DNA of 41,336 nt from an uncultured Clostridia bacterium (lineage in GTDB: Bacteria; Bacillota; Clostridia; TANB77; CAG-508), in NCBI GenBank assembly GCA_944393395.1, contig CALYAB010000007.1:1-41336 (forward strand), written 5' to 3'. Shown in pieces: positions 28,955 through 38,013 of the stretch; position 1 is the stretch's first letter, and each line of letters begins with the position of its first letter. Position numbers and translations under genes: made by a program. The notes under the pieces are model-generated. The model had not been told where the DNA came from, made no database searches, and saw nothing but the letters and a program-made list of their open reading frames with translations.

Positions 28955-29140
28955 GAGCCAGAGACAGAGGGGCCAGGTCGGTTTTTGTATGTGGAGACAG
29001 AGGGGCCAGGTCTGGTTTTGTATTATTTGTAAATTAAAAATTCATATCATTATAATAATAACTTATAAATAATACAAAACCAGACCTGGCCCCTCTGTCT
29101 CCACATACAAAAACCGACCTGGCCCCTCTGTCTCTGGCTC
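28955..29140. mobile_element. Perfect 74-bp inverted repeat (MITE- or REP-like element)
   Basis: Arms 28955-29028 and 29067-29140 are exact reverse complements over 74 bases around a 38-base AT-rich centre. Each arm holds two direct copies, 33 bases apart (28961 and 28994 on the left), of GAGACAGAGGGGCCAGGTC followed by a T-rich GGTTTTTGTAT-like stretch. The arms are far more GC-rich than anything nearby. There is no transposase gene and no clear target-site duplication. The perfect match implies recent origin or gene conversion. Non-autonomous MITE and REP-type elements mobilised by Y1 (IS200-like) transposases have this kind of layout, but the family is inference. Confidence 0.7.
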
Positions 29141-29162
29141 TCTGTTTTCTCCAAAAAACTAC

Positions 29163-29191
29163 TTGAAAAAAATCAAAAAATAGTATATAAT
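29163..29191 (+). promoter_or_regulatory. Sigma-A promoter of the helicase gene
   Basis: TTGAAA (29163-29168), 17-base spacer, TATAAT (29186-29191), just outside the right arm of the inverted repeat. Confidence 0.75.
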
Positions 29192-29220
29192 TTTTAGCCA
29201 GATGAAAGGGAGAAAAAGAA

Positions 29221-32200
29221 ATGGTAATAAGCAAAAATATAATAGAAAGTTTATGTCAAGATGCAGGTATATCTGGAACTAAAGAAGCAAATGAATATAA
29301 AAATCAAGAAAGAGTAAAAATAATAGATTTTGAATATAAAAATTCATTGAATTTTGAAATAAAGGGAAGTGTGTACGGTAAGCAAGAATATAATACATAT
29401 ATAATAGTAAAAGATGGAGAATTGCAAGATGTAACATGTACATGCCAAGATTATTATGAAAATTATGGCATTTGTAAACATACATTAGCAATGGTTTTAG
29501 AGTTCGCTGAGAATGATAAAGAATTTACATCAGAAAACAAAACAAATTTGACTCAAAAATCGCCTTCAAGTTATGATAAATATAGAGGATTCAAACAAAT
29601 AGTTAATATTTTCTATAATGAAGAGTTAGAAGGGACAGAAGAGGAGAATGAAATAAAAGAGCAAGGAACTATAAAATTAGAACCTCAGATATTTTATGAC
29701 AAGTTTACAGGAGATATGAAGGTAGAGTTTAAAGTAGGAAATAAAAAAATGTATAAAATAAAAAACTTGTCAGAATTTTATACTAGAATGTTAAATAAAG
29801 AGTTATATAGATATGGGAAAAGACTTCAATTTGTACATACAAGAGAAATATTTGAAAAAGACAGTTTACCTTTATTAGATTTTTTAATGAAATATGCAGA
29901 AATTATAAAATATGCTAATTCAAATTCTAATAGTAATTATAGATTTTATGGAAATGCATTGAGTGAAACGAGCATTATATTGAGCAATAGTGGTATAGAT
30001 GATATATTTGAAATATTGAAAGGAAAAAAAGTAGATTTCCAAAAGGAATATAATCAAACACAGATAGAATTTACAGAAGATCAACCTAATATAGATTTTA
30101 ACTTGATAAAGAAAGATGAGGATAATTATGAAATAATACCAAATATTGAAATATTTAAAGTTTCAATATTAAAAGGTAAAGAGTATAAATATTTATTAGA
30201 TGAAAATAAATTATATAGATGTGATAAAAAATTTGAAAAAGCAAATTTAAAATTACTAGAAATTTTTAGACAAAATTATATGACTGAAGTTATGTTAGGA
30301 AAAGAAGAATTATCACAACTATTTTCTATTGTTATACCTAAAGTAAAAAATGCAATAAAACCACGAAATATTTCAGAAGAGGAAATAGAGAAATATAAAC
30401 CTAAAGCTTTAATTACAAAAGTATATTTAGATTTTGATAATAATGACTATTTAATTGCAGATGTCAAGTTTTGCTATGATAATAAAGAAATTAATCCTCT
30501 AGATGAAAAACAAAAAATTAATATAGCAAGAAATGTAATAAAAGAAACAAAAGCATTAAATATATTTAGAAAAACAGGATTTATGCTTGATGTAAAAAAT
30601 TTAAGATTTATATTACCAGATAACGATAAAATATATAAATTTTTAACTCAAGATATCAAATATTATATGCAAAACTTTGAAGTGCTAGTAACAGATAACT
30701 TTAAAAAGAAGCAGATAAGACAGCCTAAAATGGGAAACTTGGGAGTTAAGATTGAAAATAATTTATTATCAATAGATTTAAATAGTTTAGATATAGACAT
30801 AAAAGAATTAGAAAAAATAATGCGAAAATACAATCTAAAGAAAAAATATTATAGATTAAAAGATGGAAGTTTTTTAGAATTAGAAAATAATGAAGAAATA
30901 GATTTTTTAGATAAATTGGTAACAGGAATGGATATAGAATATAAGGATTTAGAAGATGGAGAGTTAAATTTACCAATGTATAGAAGTCTATATCTAGAAG
31001 AATTGCTAAGAGGAACAAAAGGAAATCAAGTAATAAAAAACGATAAATATAAAAATATAGTTAATGATTTAAATAAAGATAATATATCAGATGATATAAA
31101 AGTGCCAGAAATATTGGAAAGTACCTTGAGATATTATCAAAAAACAGGATTTAAATGGTTAAAGACATTGGATAAATATAAATTTGGTGGAATATTGGCA
31201 GATGATATGGGATTAGGAAAAACTATACAAATGTTATCTGTTATATTAGATTATGTTCAAAATATTAAAAAAGAAGAAAGAAAAACAAGCATAGTAATAT
31301 CACCTAGTTCTTTGGCTTTAAATTGGCAGAACGAAGCGGAAAAATTTGCTGGAGGACTACAAACATTAGTAATAAATGGAACATTAGCAGAAAGAAAGAG
31401 AAAAATTTCAGGAATTGAAAAATATGATTTAGTAATAACATCATATGATTTGTTAAAAAGAGACATAGAATTATATAAGGAAAAAGATTATAAATTCAGA
31501 TATATAATAGCTGATGAGGCACAATATTTGAAAAATAGTAATACTAAAAATGCAAAATCTATAAAGAAAATTAATGCAGATACAAGATTTGCATTAACAG
31601 GAACACCAATAGAAAATTCTTTATCAGAATTATGGTCAATATTTGATTATATAATGCCAGGATATTTATTTTCTTATAAAAAATTTAAAGCACTTTATGA
31701 ATCACCAATAGTAAAAGAAAATGATGAGAAAGCAATGAAAAAATTAAAAATGTTAATAGAACCATTTATTTTACGAAGAACTAAATCAGAAGTGTTAACA
31801 GAACTTCCTGAAAAGACAGTTACAATTTTAAATAATGAAATGGAAGAAGAACAAAAAAATATATATCTTTCATATTTAACACAAGCAAGAGAACAAGTAG
31901 CAGAAGAAATAGATATGAATGGTATAGAAAGAAGCCATATCAAAATATTATCTGTTTTAACAAGGTTAAGACAAATTTGTTGCCATCCAAGTTTATTCAT
32001 AAAAGACTATAAACTAGGAAGTAGTAAATTAAATCAATGTATTGAAATAATAAAAGATGCAATAAAAGGAAATCATAAAATATTATTATTCTCTGGGTAT
32101 ACTTCAATGTTCCCAATAATAGAAAAAGAATTACAAAAACTAGGAATAAAATATTTTAAACTAACAGGAGCAACCAAAGTAGAAGAAAGAATAGATTTGG

Positions 32201-32536
32201 TGGATGAATTTAATGAAAATCCTGATATAAAAGTTTTTCTAATATCTTTAAAAGCTCGGAGGAACTGGTTTAAATTTAACAGGAGCAGATATGGTTATAC
32301 ATTATGATCCATGGTGGAATTTATCAACAGAAAATCAAGCAACAGATAGAGCTTATAGAATTGGACAAAAAAATAATGTACAAGTTTATAAATTAATAAC
32401 TAAAAATTCTATTGAAGAAAAGATATATGATTTACAACGAAAAAAGGCTGAATTAATAGACAATATGTTAAGTACAAAAACATCATTTATAAATAAATTA
32501 TCAAAAGAGGATATAATGAAATTGTTTGAAGAGTAG
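29221..32536 (+). pseudogene. SWIM-domain SNF2-family helicase, one +1 frameshift
   Basis: Two overlapping frames form one protein of about 1104 residues. The N-terminal SWIM zinc finger has C73-x-C75 and C85-x-H87. The SNF2 ATPase core has Walker A GLGKT (664-668, in DDMGLGKTIQ), DEAQ (765-768) and LTGTPIENSLSELWS. The helicase C-terminal domain begins with KILLFSGYTSMFPII and breaks after LISLKA at 32256. Dropping the C of the in-frame CGG codon at 32257 gives GGTGLNLTGADMVIHYDPWW and continues through QATDRAYRIGQ to the stop at 32536. Without the shift, motifs V and VI are lost and the ATPase should be dead. Family members are RapA/HepA-like remodelers. AAAGGGAG is the ribosome binding site. 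Artefact, recent mutation and recoding are all possible. Confidence 0.88.
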
Positions 32537-32673
32537 AAAGCATAAAAATATAAAAAAATATAATGTAGAAGAATTTAATGTTATGCAAGTTAAAGAGTAT
32601 ACAAGAAAGAAAAGAAGAGGAAAAAATAAGTCTAGAAAAATTTAGAAAAAGAAGAAAAGGACGGAATGGAAAA

Positions 32674-34161
32674 ATGAAAGACTATATAACAATTATTGGA
32701 GGAGGATTAGCAGGGACTGAAGCAGCTTATCAGATAGCTAGAAGAGGAATAAAAGTAAAATTATATGAAATGAAACCTGTCAAATTTTCACCAGCACATA
32801 GTAATAAAAATTTAGCAGAAATAGTATGTAGTAATTCTTTTAAATCTAATTTAATAACAAATGCTTGTGGACTATTGAAAGAAGAATTAAGAAGACTAGA
32901 CTCTTTGTTAATAAAAATAGCAGATGAGACTAGTGTACCGGCAGGACAAGCTTTGGCTGTAGATAGGGAGATATTTTCTGCAAAAGTCACAAATGAGATT
33001 AAGAAAAATTCATTAATAGAAATTATAAATGAAGAAGTGACTAGTATTGATGAGCTTGCAAAGGATGGAATAGTAATTATTGCAACAGGACCACTTACAT
33101 CAGAGGCGTTAGCAAAGCAAATTCAAAAGATTACAGGCCAAGATAAATTATATTTTTATGATGCTGCAGCGCCAATTATAAGTAAAGAAAGTATAGATTT
33201 TTCTATTGCCTTTTATGGCGATAGATATAGTCAAGAGAAAAAGAAAGAAGAATCATTAGATGAATGGAAAAAAAGATTAGATAGTGAAAAAGAAGAACAA
33301 AGTTATATAAATCTTCCTTTAAACAAAGAAGAATATGAAAAATTTTGGAACAATTTAGTAAATGCTCAAGTAGTAAATTTGCATGAATTTGAAAAAAGAG
33401 AAATTTTTGAAGGTTGTATGCCAATAGAAATAATGGCAAAAAGAGGAATAGATACATTAAGATATGGCCCATTAAAGCCTGTAGGATTTGATGACCCAAG
33501 AACAGGAAAAAGACCATATGCAATTGTTCAACTAAGACAAGATGATAAACAAGCTACAATGTATAATATGGTTGGCTTTCAAACAAATTTAAAATATGGT
33601 GAACAAAAAAGAGTTTTTAGTATGATACCAGGTTTAGAAAATGCTGACTTTATAAAATATGGTGTGATGCATAGAAATACATATATTAATTCTACTGAAT
33701 TATTAGATGAAACATATAACTTAAAATCTAATAACAATATTTACTTTGCAGGACAAATAACAGGAGTAGAAGGATATGTTGAATCTATTTCTTCTGGAAT
33801 GGTAGCAGGTTTAAATGCAATTCTTAAATTTAAAGCTGTTCATGGCATAAAAGATGATAATTTTAAGAATATGCAAGATAGAAAAAATACAGTATTAGAA
33901 AGTGATGCAAATGGCAATGACATAAAAAAAGATAATGAAAATATGTATTCAAAGATTGCTTTTCCAGAATATACAGTAATCGGTGCTTTGGCTAAATATA
34001 TTTCAACTCCGAATTCTAAGTTCCAGCCTATGAATGCAAATTTTGGTATATTGCCTCAATTACAAGGAAAGAAGATTAAGGATAAGAAAGAAAGGTATAA
34101 AAAGCTGGCAGAGAGGAGTTTGAGGAATTTAAAAAAAGATTTAACCAAAATAATTAACTGA
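32674..34161 (+). CDS. trmFO: Methylenetetrahydrofolate-tRNA-(uracil-5-)-methyltransferase TrmFO
   Basis: Folate- and FAD-dependent enzyme that makes m5U54 in the tRNA T-loop. The FAD-binding motif GGGLAGTEAA begins at residue 9. The conserved cysteines are in VCSNSFKS (C52) and EGCMPIE (C248). RYGPLKPVGF and GQITGVEGYVESI are further family signatures. I start at ATG 32674, which gives the standard N-terminus MKDYITIIGGG. An open frame extends upstream to 32578, but its Lys/Arg-rich 32 residues match nothing in the family and include a CGG codon. At 495 residues it is longer than usual because of an Asn/Asp/Lys-rich stretch near 395-425. No terminator is obvious after the stop. Confidence 0.94.
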   Translation: MKDYITIIGGGLAGTEAAYQIARRGIKVKLYEMKPVKFSPAHSNKNLAEIVCSNSFKSNLITNACGLLKEELRRLDSLLIKIADETSVPAGQALAVDREIFSAKVTNEIKKNSLIEIINEEVTSIDELAKDGIVIIATGPLTSEALAKQIQKITGQDKLYFYDAAAPIISKESIDFSIAFYGDRYSQEKKKEESLDEWKKRLDSEKEEQSYINLPLNKEEYEKFWNNLVNAQVVNLHEFEKREIFEGCMPIEIMAKRGIDTLRYGPLKPVGFDDPRTGKRPYAIVQLRQDDKQATMYNMVGFQTNLKYGEQKRVFSMIPGLENADFIKYGVMHRNTYINSTELLDETYNLKSNNNIYFAGQITGVEGYVESISSGMVAGLNAILKFKAVHGIKDDNFKNMQDRKNTVLESDANGNDIKKDNENMYSKIAFPEYTVIGALAKYISTPNSKFQPMNANFGILPQLQGKKIKDKKERYKKLAERSLRNLKKDLTKIIN

Positions 34162-34192
34162 AAATATCAAAGAGTAACTGAGAAAAGCTGAA

Positions 34193-34235
34193 TTTTCGCG
34201 AAAAAGTTGAAAAATGGCAAAATTTATGTTATAAT
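34193..34235 (+). promoter_or_regulatory. Sigma-A promoter with upstream palindrome, 539-residue gene
   Basis: TTGAAA (34207-34212), 17-base spacer, TATAAT (34230-34235). The palindrome TTTTCGCGAAAA (34193-34204) lies just upstream and AAAATGGC lies at the start of the spacer. The same combination, CGCGAAAA then TTGA then AAAATGGC, occurs at the gdpP promoter. Confidence 0.75.
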
Positions 34236-34269
34236 GTAAGAGTAGTTTATAACGAAGGAGAGATGTTAT

Positions 34270-35889
34270 ATGGATATTTTAAATGAAGATGTAAAAAAAG
34301 ATTTAAAAGAAAAATTTACAGCGTTAGACATAAATGATGAAAAATTTGAAGAAAAAGCAAAAGCTATTGTTGAAGAAACTTTAACAAGTAACAAAGATAA
34401 GATTGGAAAAATTGTTGAAACTAAAACAGTAGATGAAGCTTTTGAAGAAGAAAAAGAAGGTTTTGAAGAGGCTAAACAGTTACTTGATGAAGGTGTTTTA
34501 GATGATATTGAAGATGAATCTATAAGGGAAGCCTTAAAGAATAAAGCTAAGGAAGGAATATTAGACGAGGCTACAGAAAGAGTTTCATTAAAAGAAGCAG
34601 GATTCTCTGAAGATCCAAATAAGCAAACAGCAGTAGAAGATATCATAGAAGAAATATTTAGACAATTAGAAGAAGTGGTAGAGGAAAAAAAGCAAAAAAT
34701 ACAAGAAGAAATCGACAAAAAAGAAAAGATGTTAGGTAAAGTAGAAAAAAGAGAAAAACTAAGAGCTTCTAGATTAAAGGTAGATAATTTACATCAAAAA
34801 ACAAAAAATTTTAAAGGTAAAGAAGGACAGGAATTAAATGAAAATGTAGAATCAGCTTTGACAGATTTAGATAAACAAATAAATGTATTAGTGGCAGAAA
34901 CAACTATTGATGGAAAAGAGTTACAAAGTGATGAGTTAAAGCAAGAAAGAGACAAACTATTAAAAGAAAAGAAAGATTTAGAAGATATGTTTAAATCTAT
35001 GAAAGAAAATTATACAAAAGATCATGCTAAGGAAAGTAATAAAGTTTTAATAAAAGATGATATAAAAGATGAAATTGGTCAAATAATTGGTGACATCGAC
35101 GACAAAGTAGGACCTAGTAAATTAGCAAAGAAGTGTGAAGAATTAAAAAAACTTTATGATGAAAGTGGAGATAAGTTAACAGAACAAGAATTACGAGAAG
35201 TATTTGAAAAAGTTCCTATAAAAGTAGATGAAGAAATAGAAGAACCTATAACTGCAGCTACTCTAGCTAGTGCAGGTGATATCAATGACATAAGAAGGAA
35301 ATATGTTGAAAAAACTAATGAAGCTAGTGAAATAGATGAGGGAGACACTGATAAAATTGAAGCAAATAAAGATGAAGTAAAATTGATTAAAGAACAATTT
35401 GAAGATAAAAAGAAAATATTAAGAGCTGTATGCGGACCTGATTGGACAATATTACCACTAAGAACTGAAAGTCAATATCGTGACGAGTTACAAGAATTAG
35501 AAATAGATGCAGAGGACGAAAAAGGTATTTTATTTAAAAAAGGTAAAAAAGCAAAAGAAGCTAATAGAAAAACTAAAAATTTACGTTGGGTTTTAAAAGA
35601 ACTTATGAGTGTGTTTAAAAATAAAGAAACAATAAGAAGTTCGTATAATAGAATAGTAGATAGATTATCAAATAATTATACTTTAGAAAATGAGACTCTT
35701 CCAAAAAAATTAGAAGAAGATAAGAAAGCAAAGAAAGATATAAGAGAAGATGTAAAAGTCGATGATAGTAAAATAGTAATACCAGAATTTTTAGTAAAAT
35801 CAAGGAAAGAACGTGAAGAAAAGGCTATAACTACAGATGATTCTAATGAAACTCCAAAAAAGGAGAAAGGTATGGAACGAGATGATTAG
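34270..35889 (+). CDS. Hypothetical charged coiled-coil protein
   Basis: 539 residues, family not recognised. Extremely rich in Lys, Glu and Asp, with several predicted coiled-coil stretches (about 15-75, 125-160 and 215-250). No signal peptide or membrane helix, so it is probably cytoplasmic. The only less charged block is about 372-395, RAVCGPDWTILPLRTESQYR, with a single Cys and two Trp nearby; it may be a small folded core. The tail (about 480-539) is disordered and basic/acidic. It has a near-consensus promoter, a good ribosome binding site (GAAGGAGAG) and a strong terminator, so it is a single-gene unit likely to be well expressed. No function is assigned. Confidence 0.8.
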   Translation: MDILNEDVKKDLKEKFTALDINDEKFEEKAKAIVEETLTSNKDKIGKIVETKTVDEAFEEEKEGFEEAKQLLDEGVLDDIEDESIREALKNKAKEGILDEATERVSLKEAGFSEDPNKQTAVEDIIEEIFRQLEEVVEEKKQKIQEEIDKKEKMLGKVEKREKLRASRLKVDNLHQKTKNFKGKEGQELNENVESALTDLDKQINVLVAETTIDGKELQSDELKQERDKLLKEKKDLEDMFKSMKENYTKDHAKESNKVLIKDDIKDEIGQIIGDIDDKVGPSKLAKKCEELKKLYDESGDKLTEQELREVFEKVPIKVDEEIEEPITAATLASAGDINDIRRKYVEKTNEASEIDEGDTDKIEANKDEVKLIKEQFEDKKKILRAVCGPDWTILPLRTESQYRDELQELEIDAEDEKGILFKKGKKAKEANRKTKNLRWVLKELMSVFKNKETIRSSYNRIVDRLSNNYTLENETLPKKLEEDKKAKKDIREDVKVDDSKIVIPEFLVKSRKEREEKAITTDDSNETPKKEKGMERDD

Positions 35890-35941
35890 AAAGTAGTGTG
35901 AATATAAAAAACAATTTATAGAACTTAGTTCACGGTTTTAT

Positions 35942-35990
35942 AATAAATGTTGAGGTGATAAAAAATCTCAACATTTATTGTTGTATAACA
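35942..35990 (+). terminator. Intrinsic terminator after the 539-residue gene
   Basis: AATAAATGTTGAG (35942-35954) pairs perfectly with CTCAACATTTATT (35967-35979), followed by GTTGTAT. Confidence 0.75.
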
Positions 35991-36033
35991 AAAACTTGAT
36001 TTTTCTGTGCAACGTTGTTTTTTCCTATTCAAG

Positions 36034-36072
36034 AAAAAAAGCTGAGGCAGAAAACTTTTAAAGTTTTCCACC
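36034..36072 (-). terminator. Intrinsic terminator of the minus-strand membrane protein gene
   Basis: On the plus strand GGCAGAAAACTT (36046-36057) pairs with AAGTTTTCCACC (36061-36072) with wobbles. The A7 run at 36034-36040 reads as a T-tract on the minus strand. Confidence 0.7.
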
Positions 36073-36120
36073 CCAACTTAAAGCTAGTTCTACATGTTGC
36101 TTTTTGAGTTGAAGATGAAG

Positions 36121-36540
36121 CTAATTATCTTCATCTTCTTCCTCGAAGTGCCGTTTTCGTCTATGTCTCCTTTTGCTTTTAATATTTTTTACTAATTTAT
36201 CTTTATTGTCAGATGTTGCTACATTGCTTAGAGCAGATAACAGCAATGCGAGACCTACAAAGATATAGTAAAAAATAACCTTTGACCTTGTAATTTCAAT
36301 TGGAAAAAAGCAAAGTAGAAATCTTATTACTCCAATAACGACGATTATGAGTGGCAATCCCATGATAGGATACCGGTATTTTGGTTTTGCTAGCAAAACT
36401 GTTATAATAATATAAATAATATATCCTATTATAAACAAGGTCACCGTGTCACTATTTAGTTCGATTGGACTACATACGGCTATTGGTAATAATAATGCTA
36501 TTATTGCCACGATAATAAATTTTACTGCAACATTTCTCAT
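36121..36540 (-). CDS. Small integral membrane protein of unknown function
   Basis: 139 residues, family not recognised. Four hydrophobic segments: about 4-24, 32-51, 58-79 and 87-106. A strongly basic stretch SKRRHRRKRH (about 122-131) and an acidic end EEEDEDN form a charged cytoplasmic tail. GGAGG precedes the ATG on the minus strand. It diverges from rpsL and has its own promoter and terminator. It uses CGG at residues 56 and 130, unlike the core genes here, so it may be of different origin. Confidence 0.75.
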   Translation of the reverse strand: MRNVAVKFIIVAIIALLLPIAVCSPIELNSDTVTLFIIGYIIYIIITVLLAKPKYRYPIMGLPLIIVVIGVIRFLLCFFPIEITRSKVIFYYIFVGLALLLSALSNVATSDNKDKLVKNIKSKRRHRRKRHFEEEDEDN

Positions 36541-36592
36541 GATATAGATCCTCCTGTTATTTTGTTGTTTGGTATTTACCAGTTACATATTA

Positions 36593-36621
36593 ATTATACC
36601 ATATTTACATAAAAAAAGCAA
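36593..36621 (-). promoter_or_regulatory. Promoter of the minus-strand membrane protein gene
   Basis: On the minus strand TTGCTT (36616-36621) and TATAAT (36593-36598) with a 17-base spacer, about 53 bases before the ATG. Confidence 0.65.
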
Positions 36622-36665
36622 ATGAATGAGCAAGTTCATGGCTTAGATAAAAATAAAAAAAATTA

Positions 36666-36694
36666 TTGACTTATTGTTCCAAAGGTGGTAAAAT
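36666..36694 (+). promoter_or_regulatory. Promoter of rpsL (str operon)
   Basis: TTGACT (36666-36671), 17-base spacer, TAAAAT (36689-36694). It makes the str operon independent of rpoC, which ends 34 kb upstream. Confidence 0.8.
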
Positions 36695-36696
36695 AT

Positions 36697-36800
36697 ATAC
36701 CGTTATGGTAGATTGCTTGTAATATGCAATTCCGTAATGGTATATTTATTTTATATGAGACAAATGTTTCAAAAATATGGCAAAAAAATTCATATAAAAT
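36697..36800 (+). promoter_or_regulatory. Structured 5' leader of rpsL
   Basis: ATACCGTTATGG (36697-36708) plus ATTGC (36712-36716) pairs with GCAAT (36726-36730) plus CCGTAATGGTAT (36732-36743), with wobbles and a small internal loop. This hairpin would sit at the very 5' end of the mRNA. A second stem is ATTTTATATGA (36748-36758) with TCATATAAAAT (36790-36800). An autoregulatory ribosomal-protein leader is possible; no known Rfam motif was recognised. Confidence 0.6.
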
Positions 36801-36843
36801 AGATAAAAAACGTAAAAAATTAAAATCAGGAGGTGAAATTTAA

Positions 36844-37257
36844 GTGCCAACAATTAATCAATTAGTAAGAAAAGGAAGACAAACAGGAGTAACAAAATCA
36901 AAATCTCCAGCATTACAACATGGATGGAACTCAAAAAATAAGAGATTAACAAACAACAGAGCTCCACAAAAAAGAGGAGTATGTACAGTTGTAAAAACAG
37001 TTACACCTAAAAAGCCAAACTCAGCATTAAGAAAAGTTGCCAGAGTTAGACTTTCAAATGGTTATGAAGTTACATCTTATATCCCAGGTATAGGACATAA
37101 CCTACAAGAACACAGTGTTGTATTAATAAGAGGTGGTAGGGTAAAAGACCTTCCAGGTGTTAGATACCATATTATCAGAGGAACATTAGATACAGCAGGT
37201 GTAAAAGATAGAATGCAAGCGCGTTCTAAGTATGGAGCTAAGAAACCTAAAAAATAA
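36844..37257 (+). CDS. rpsL: 30S ribosomal protein S12
   Basis: 137 residues, normal for Firmicutes uS12. It starts with GTG at 36844, placed by AGGAGGTGAAA. The decoding-site loops are wild type: [17 protein letters not shown] (with the streptomycin-relevant Lys) and [11 protein letters not shown]. It is the first gene of the str operon here. The stop is followed by the structured repeat at 37260, then rpsG. Confidence 0.98.
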   Translation: MPTINQLVRKGRQTGVTKSKSPALQHGWNSKNKRLTNNRAPQKRGVCTVVKTVTPKKPNSALRKVARVRLSNGYEVTSYIPGIGHNLQEHSVVLIRGGRVKDLPGVRYHIIRGTLDTAGVKDRMQARSKYGAKKPKK

Positions 37258-37259
37258 TT

Positions 37260-37383
37260 AAAATAAATAAAATCAGGAATCTTGCACATTTTTGTTTCTT
37301 ATATAGCTTTCGATGTACAAACGTACACCTTCAGTCTATACAATTCAACAAAAATGCACAATATACCTAATTTGCTTTATTTT
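37260..37383 (+). ncRNA. str-operon hairpin element A (rpsL-rpsG gap)
   Basis: A long imperfect hairpin fills the middle of the 285-bp gap. The outer stem starts AAAATAAA (37260-37267) with TTTATTTT (37376-37383) and runs in through TTGCACATTTTT with AAAAATGCACAA. An inner stem (TATAG with CTATA) closes on TGTAC (37314-37318), loop, GTACA (37323-37327), followed by CCTTCAG. The same layout recurs at 38013 and 40499 with different paired bases. It may be a transcribed attenuator or processing site, or a repeat family inserted in the operon. Confidence 0.6.
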
Positions 37384-37497
37384 AAACAAAACAAATTGAA
37401 AAAGAACTAGTGCTTGTACTCTTGCTAAATTAAGGTACTTAAATTTAGATAGAATATATAGCACTATACGGAAAAGGAAACTTTTCAGAGTACCTAG

Positions 37498-38012
<515 letters not shown>

Positions 38013-38013
<1 letters not shown>

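Larger units (their letters stand above)
28901..29220. other. Gene-free 320-bp region between spo0E-like gene and helicase gene
   Basis: Filled by the spo0E terminator (28904-28945), the large inverted repeat (28955-29140) and the helicase promoter (29163-29191). Confidence 0.85.
36541..36843. other. Divergent 303-bp region between membrane protein gene and rpsL
   Basis: Holds back-to-back promoters (36593-36621 minus and 36666-36694 plus) and the structured rpsL leader. No small open frame was seen. Confidence 0.7.

Noticed and set aside
32578..32673. N-terminal extension of trmFO
   Set aside because: The open frame reaches 32578, but the added 32 residues are Lys/Arg-rich, match no TrmFO, include a CGG codon, and the standard MKDYITIIGGG start is at 32674.
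2743..36843. The 34 kb between rpoC and rpsL as an integrated genomic island
   Set aside because: It contains many essential genes (rplI, dnaB, tilS, ftsH, rpsU, trmFO) and no integrase, transposase gene or attachment-site repeats.
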